Part shown: one piece after another, positions 62,281-64,000 of the stretch
Layout of the letters: each line of letters starts with the position of its first letter
Position numbering within the stretch: position 1 is the stretch's first letter
Assembly (NCBI GenBank): GCA_902773005.1
Contig: CACYCS010000004.1
Coordinates: forward strand, 31,536 to 95,535
Reading direction: 5' to 3'
Source: an uncultured Erysipelotrichaceae bacterium
Lineage (GTDB): Bacteria > Bacillota_I > Bacilli_A > RFN20 > CAG-826
DNA: 64,000 bases
Notes under the pieces: generated by a model
The model's database searches: none
Told to the model about the DNA's origin: nothing
The model's input: the letters and a program-made list of their open reading frames with translations, nothing else
Translations under genes and position numbers: made by a program

Positions 62281-62310
62281 TGAAAATTAATTCAGTGAAA
62301 ATAAATTCAT
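62281..62310 (+). repeat. Two 15 bp direct repeats in the leader of the ATPase
   Basis: TGAAAATTAATTCAG (62281-62295) and TGAAAATAAATTCAT (62296-62310) lie in tandem just downstream of the -10 box. Confidence 0.7.
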
Positions 62311-62327
62311 CTAAATTGGAGGCCCAT

Positions 62328-63698
62328 ATGTTCGTAGGTCGAGTCAATGAAATCAAATCCCTGCTGAAGACTTTTGAAATCCCTTCTAGCCACGCGATCG
62401 TCTATGGCAATAGGCGCGTTGGAAAGACAGAACTTGTGACGGAATCGGCGAAAAGAAGCGGTCTGACTTTCGTGAGTTTCGAATGCCTCAAGTCTTCCCT
62501 GCAAAGTAACCTTAACGCTTTCTCTCGCCTACTTCTAGAGGAGGGAATCTTGCCTTCTTCCATTCTTTTCTCGTCCTTCCTTGATCTATTCGCATATTTG
62601 AATTCATTGAACCGTCACATGATCGTGCTGGTCGATGAATACCCATACCTCTACTGTAAGAACGATAAGAATGAGATCGACTCTGAATTTCAGACGATTC
62701 TCGGGAAATTTTCAAGCAATCTAAACATCGTGATCTCCGGTTCCCACATCGGCATGATGAAGGAGTTATTGATGCAGAAAAACCCCATCTTCGGAAGGGC
62801 CAATACGATCATTCATCTCACTGAGCTAAACTATCAAGAAGCAAGCGAGTTCTACCCTAATGCGACGGATTACGATAAAGTTGCCTTCTATGGGGTCTTT
62901 GGAGGATCGCCTTTCGTTTTGAAGCAGCTCGACCCAAACAAAGGGGTCGAAGAGAACATCGCTCAAACAATCCTTAACCCTATGAGTTCCGTCTTCTCTC
63001 ACGTTTCGGAGGGCTACACGACGGATCTCTCGACCAAGGATTCCGCGAATGCGATCTTTGAGGCCATCGGCAACTCTAGCGTTCGCCACAACAGGATAGA
63101 GGAGAAGCTTCATCTGGAGCATAACGGACTTTTAAGCAAGCAGCTTAAGGTCTTGCTTGATATGGAGTTCATCGAGAAGAATACTCCAATCAATCGTTTG
63201 GGTGATGCCAAAAAGACCTCCTACTACATTAAGAACAACGCCCTTCGATTCTATTTCACCTACATCTATGGCAGGCAGAACATTCTCGGCTTGCTTGGGC
63301 CGGAAGAGTTCTTTAACCGTTACATTAAGGAAAGCCTAGTCACCTTTTTGTCTCACCGCTTTGAGGAGATTGTGAGATCTTATTTCTCGATAGAGGTTAG
63401 GCTTGGCCGGCTGAATGGGATCCTTAACATCGGGACCTATTATTACGACGACTCGAAGAAAAAGAAGAATGGCGAATTCGATGTCGCGCTAAAGCGGGAA
63501 GGTGGATTTGACCTGATTGAGGTGAAGTTCCTAAAGGGCAAGGTCACTCGCGAGATGGTGGAAATAGAGTTAAAGCAAATAGCCTCCATCGAAGAACTCG
63601 GCGTCAAACGCGTTGGTTTCGCTTCGATTAATGGCTTCGAGGATGACGTAAAGGGCCTTGCATATCAAATCGAAGGGAAGGATCTATTTCCTAGGTAG
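62328..63698 (+). CDS. Archaeal-type ATPase with C-terminal PD-(D/E)XK-like domain
   Basis: 456 aa. MFVGRVNEIKSLLKTF and P-loop GNRRVGKT open the ATPase; Walker B is MIVLVDEYPYLY. RIEEKLHLEHNGLLSKQLKVLLDMEFIEKN is a winged-helix region, and the C-terminus has D385, E398 and K400 (FDVALKREGGFDLIEVK) of a nuclease-like fold. Same architecture as the 50.4 kb gene but only distantly similar. ATG 62328 with GGAGG 5 nt upstream is preferred to ATG 62280, which is at the expected transcript start. The cassette lies between two copies of the rpsI 3' end. Confidence 0.82.
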   Translation: MFVGRVNEIKSLLKTFEIPSSHAIVYGNRRVGKTELVTESAKRSGLTFVSFECLKSSLQSNLNAFSRLLLEEGILPSSILFSSFLDLFAYLNSLNRHMIVLVDEYPYLYCKNDKNEIDSEFQTILGKFSSNLNIVISGSHIGMMKELLMQKNPIFGRANTIIHLTELNYQEASEFYPNATDYDKVAFYGVFGGSPFVLKQLDPNKGVEENIAQTILNPMSSVFSHVSEGYTTDLSTKDSANAIFEAIGNSSVRHNRIEEKLHLEHNGLLSKQLKVLLDMEFIEKNTPINRLGDAKKTSYYIKNNALRFYFTYIYGRQNILGLLGPEEFFNRYIKESLVTFLSHRFEEIVRSYFSIEVRLGRLNGILNIGTYYYDDSKKKKNGEFDVALKREGGFDLIEVKFLKGKVTREMVEIELKQIASIEELGVKRVGFASINGFEDDVKGLAYQIEGKDLFPR

Positions 63699-63701
63699 CC
63701 T

Positions 63702-63753
63702 CTCGCGGCCATTAGTGGCTCCGACCGCGCTCCGCGGTTCTCCAAGCGTTAAT
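63702..63753 (+). pseudogene. rpsI fragment (internal deletion)
   Basis: 63702-63728 matches rpsI 61563-61589 with three differences. It joins directly to a match of rpsI 61774-61799 (the last codons and TAA), skipping about 185 bp. So it is a decayed second copy of rpsI, not a gene. Confidence 0.8.
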
Positions 63754-63771
63754 CGCTTCAAGACTTTCATC

Positions 63772-63801
63772 AAGGTTCTCGGAATTTTCGGGAGCCTTTT
63801 T
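63772..63801 (+). terminator. Duplicated rpsI terminator, now after the ATPase
   Basis: AAGGTTCTCG (63772-63781) pairs fully, counting G-U pairs, with CGGGAGCCTT (63789-63798), then TTT. Confidence 0.7.
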
Positions 63802-63806
63802 CTGTT

Positions 63807-63825
63807 GGTGCCCAGCCTGTATTTC
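63807..63825 (+). repeat. Shared post-terminator word, copy 3
   Basis: GGTGCCCAGCCTGTATTTC, identical to copy 2. Confidence 0.75.
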
Positions 63826-63942
63826 CTTGCCAAATGGCATCAAACTTTTGAAACAAGAAAACTCTAGAAGAACGCGGATAATTTGCACCGCAATACTAGA
63901 ACAGCTATCTAAAATTCGAAATCTTAAAGCACAAGGCTTTTA

Positions 63943-64000
63943 TTAAGAAACCTTAAGAAACCTTAAGAAACCTTATAAAACCTTAAATTGAATTGAAAAC
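63943..64000 (+). repeat. Helically phased repeat array 4 (TTAAGAAACC decamers), running off the window
   Basis: TTAAGAAACC at 63943, 63953 and 63963, TTATAAAACC at 63973 and TTAAATTGAA at 63983, an exact 10 bp period. The window ends here, so the gene it belongs to is not visible. Confidence 0.85.

Larger units (their letters stand above)
63727..63833 (+). repeat. Flanking duplication copy B
   Basis: Counterpart of 61774-61882, ending in the same CCTTGCCAA. It preserves the rpsI stop, terminator and GGTGCCC word while point differences have accumulated. Confidence 0.88.

Noticed and set aside
62105..62356. An 83-codon minus-strand ORF overlapping the start of the 62.3 kb ATPase.
   Set aside because: It would read through the ATPase promoter and repeats, with no ribosome site or known domain.

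Overview
The window looks like a chromosome segment of an uncultured, compact-genome member of the Bacillota, probably a Bacilli/Erysipelotrichia/Mollicutes-like gut lineage. The gene families and orders are of Firmicute type: pcrA-ligA followed by gatCAB, tsaE-tsaB/rimI-tsaD, ecfA1-ecfA2-ecfT-truA, a ThiT thiamine transporter, and DUF1836, DUF402 and DUF1846 proteins. TGA is used as a stop, the base composition is close to balanced, and genes are tightly packed with many 1-17 bp overlaps. The taxonomic placement is an inference.

Layout. 0-6 kb: a four-domain flavodiiron protein, then an ABC ATPase / membrane protein / lipoprotein cluster. 5.7-11.8 kb: a surface polysaccharide cluster (TupA-like ATP-grasp protein, Wzx-type flippase, three glycosyltransferases); galE (31.3 kb) and ugd (35.5 kb) could supply UDP-sugars to it. 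11.8-20.6 kb: ung, a TPP riboswitch with thiT, a DUF402 protein, the t6A operon and asnS. 20.6-22.7 kb: three membrane proteins on the minus strand. 22.8-31.3 kb: pcrA, ligA, gatCAB and a DUF1836 regulator. 31-40 kb: sugar metabolism (galE, ugd, ldh, gpmA) mixed with unknown membrane proteins and a DUF3800 gene pair. 41-50 kb: lipoproteins, a hemolysin III homologue, an M6-like protease, smpB, a FolC-like ligase and DUF1846. 52-57.6 kb: comEB, the ECF transporter module (which would energise ThiT), truA, a PHP phosphatase and yebC. 60.9-61.8 kb: rplM-rpsI.

Inserted between these housekeeping blocks are accessory modules. There are four AAA/archaeal-type ATPase genes. Two of them (40.1 and 57.8-58.9 kb) are close paralogues with a C-terminal winged helix. 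Each is preceded by an array of short direct repeats spaced exactly 10 bp, with jumps of 19 bp. The repeat words differ completely between the two but the geometry is the same. A third array of this kind lies upstream of rplM with no ATPase beside it, and a fourth runs off the right end of the window. The other two ATPases (50.4 and 62.3 kb) carry a C-terminal PD-(D/E)XK-like domain and have other repeats upstream. The 62.3 kb cassette lies between a real rpsI 3' end plus terminator and a decayed second copy of it. A complete three-gene HipBST toxin-antitoxin module (59.1-60.6 kb), with a pair of operator-like palindromes, sits in the same island.

A second theme is leaderless expression. At least fourteen genes, including asnS, pcrA, ung, ugd and hipB, have a -10-like hexamer ending 6-10 nt before the start codon and no usable Shine-Dalgarno sequence. 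Transcription would therefore begin at or beside the start codon. Operon-internal genes and genes with longer leaders keep clear Shine-Dalgarno sites.
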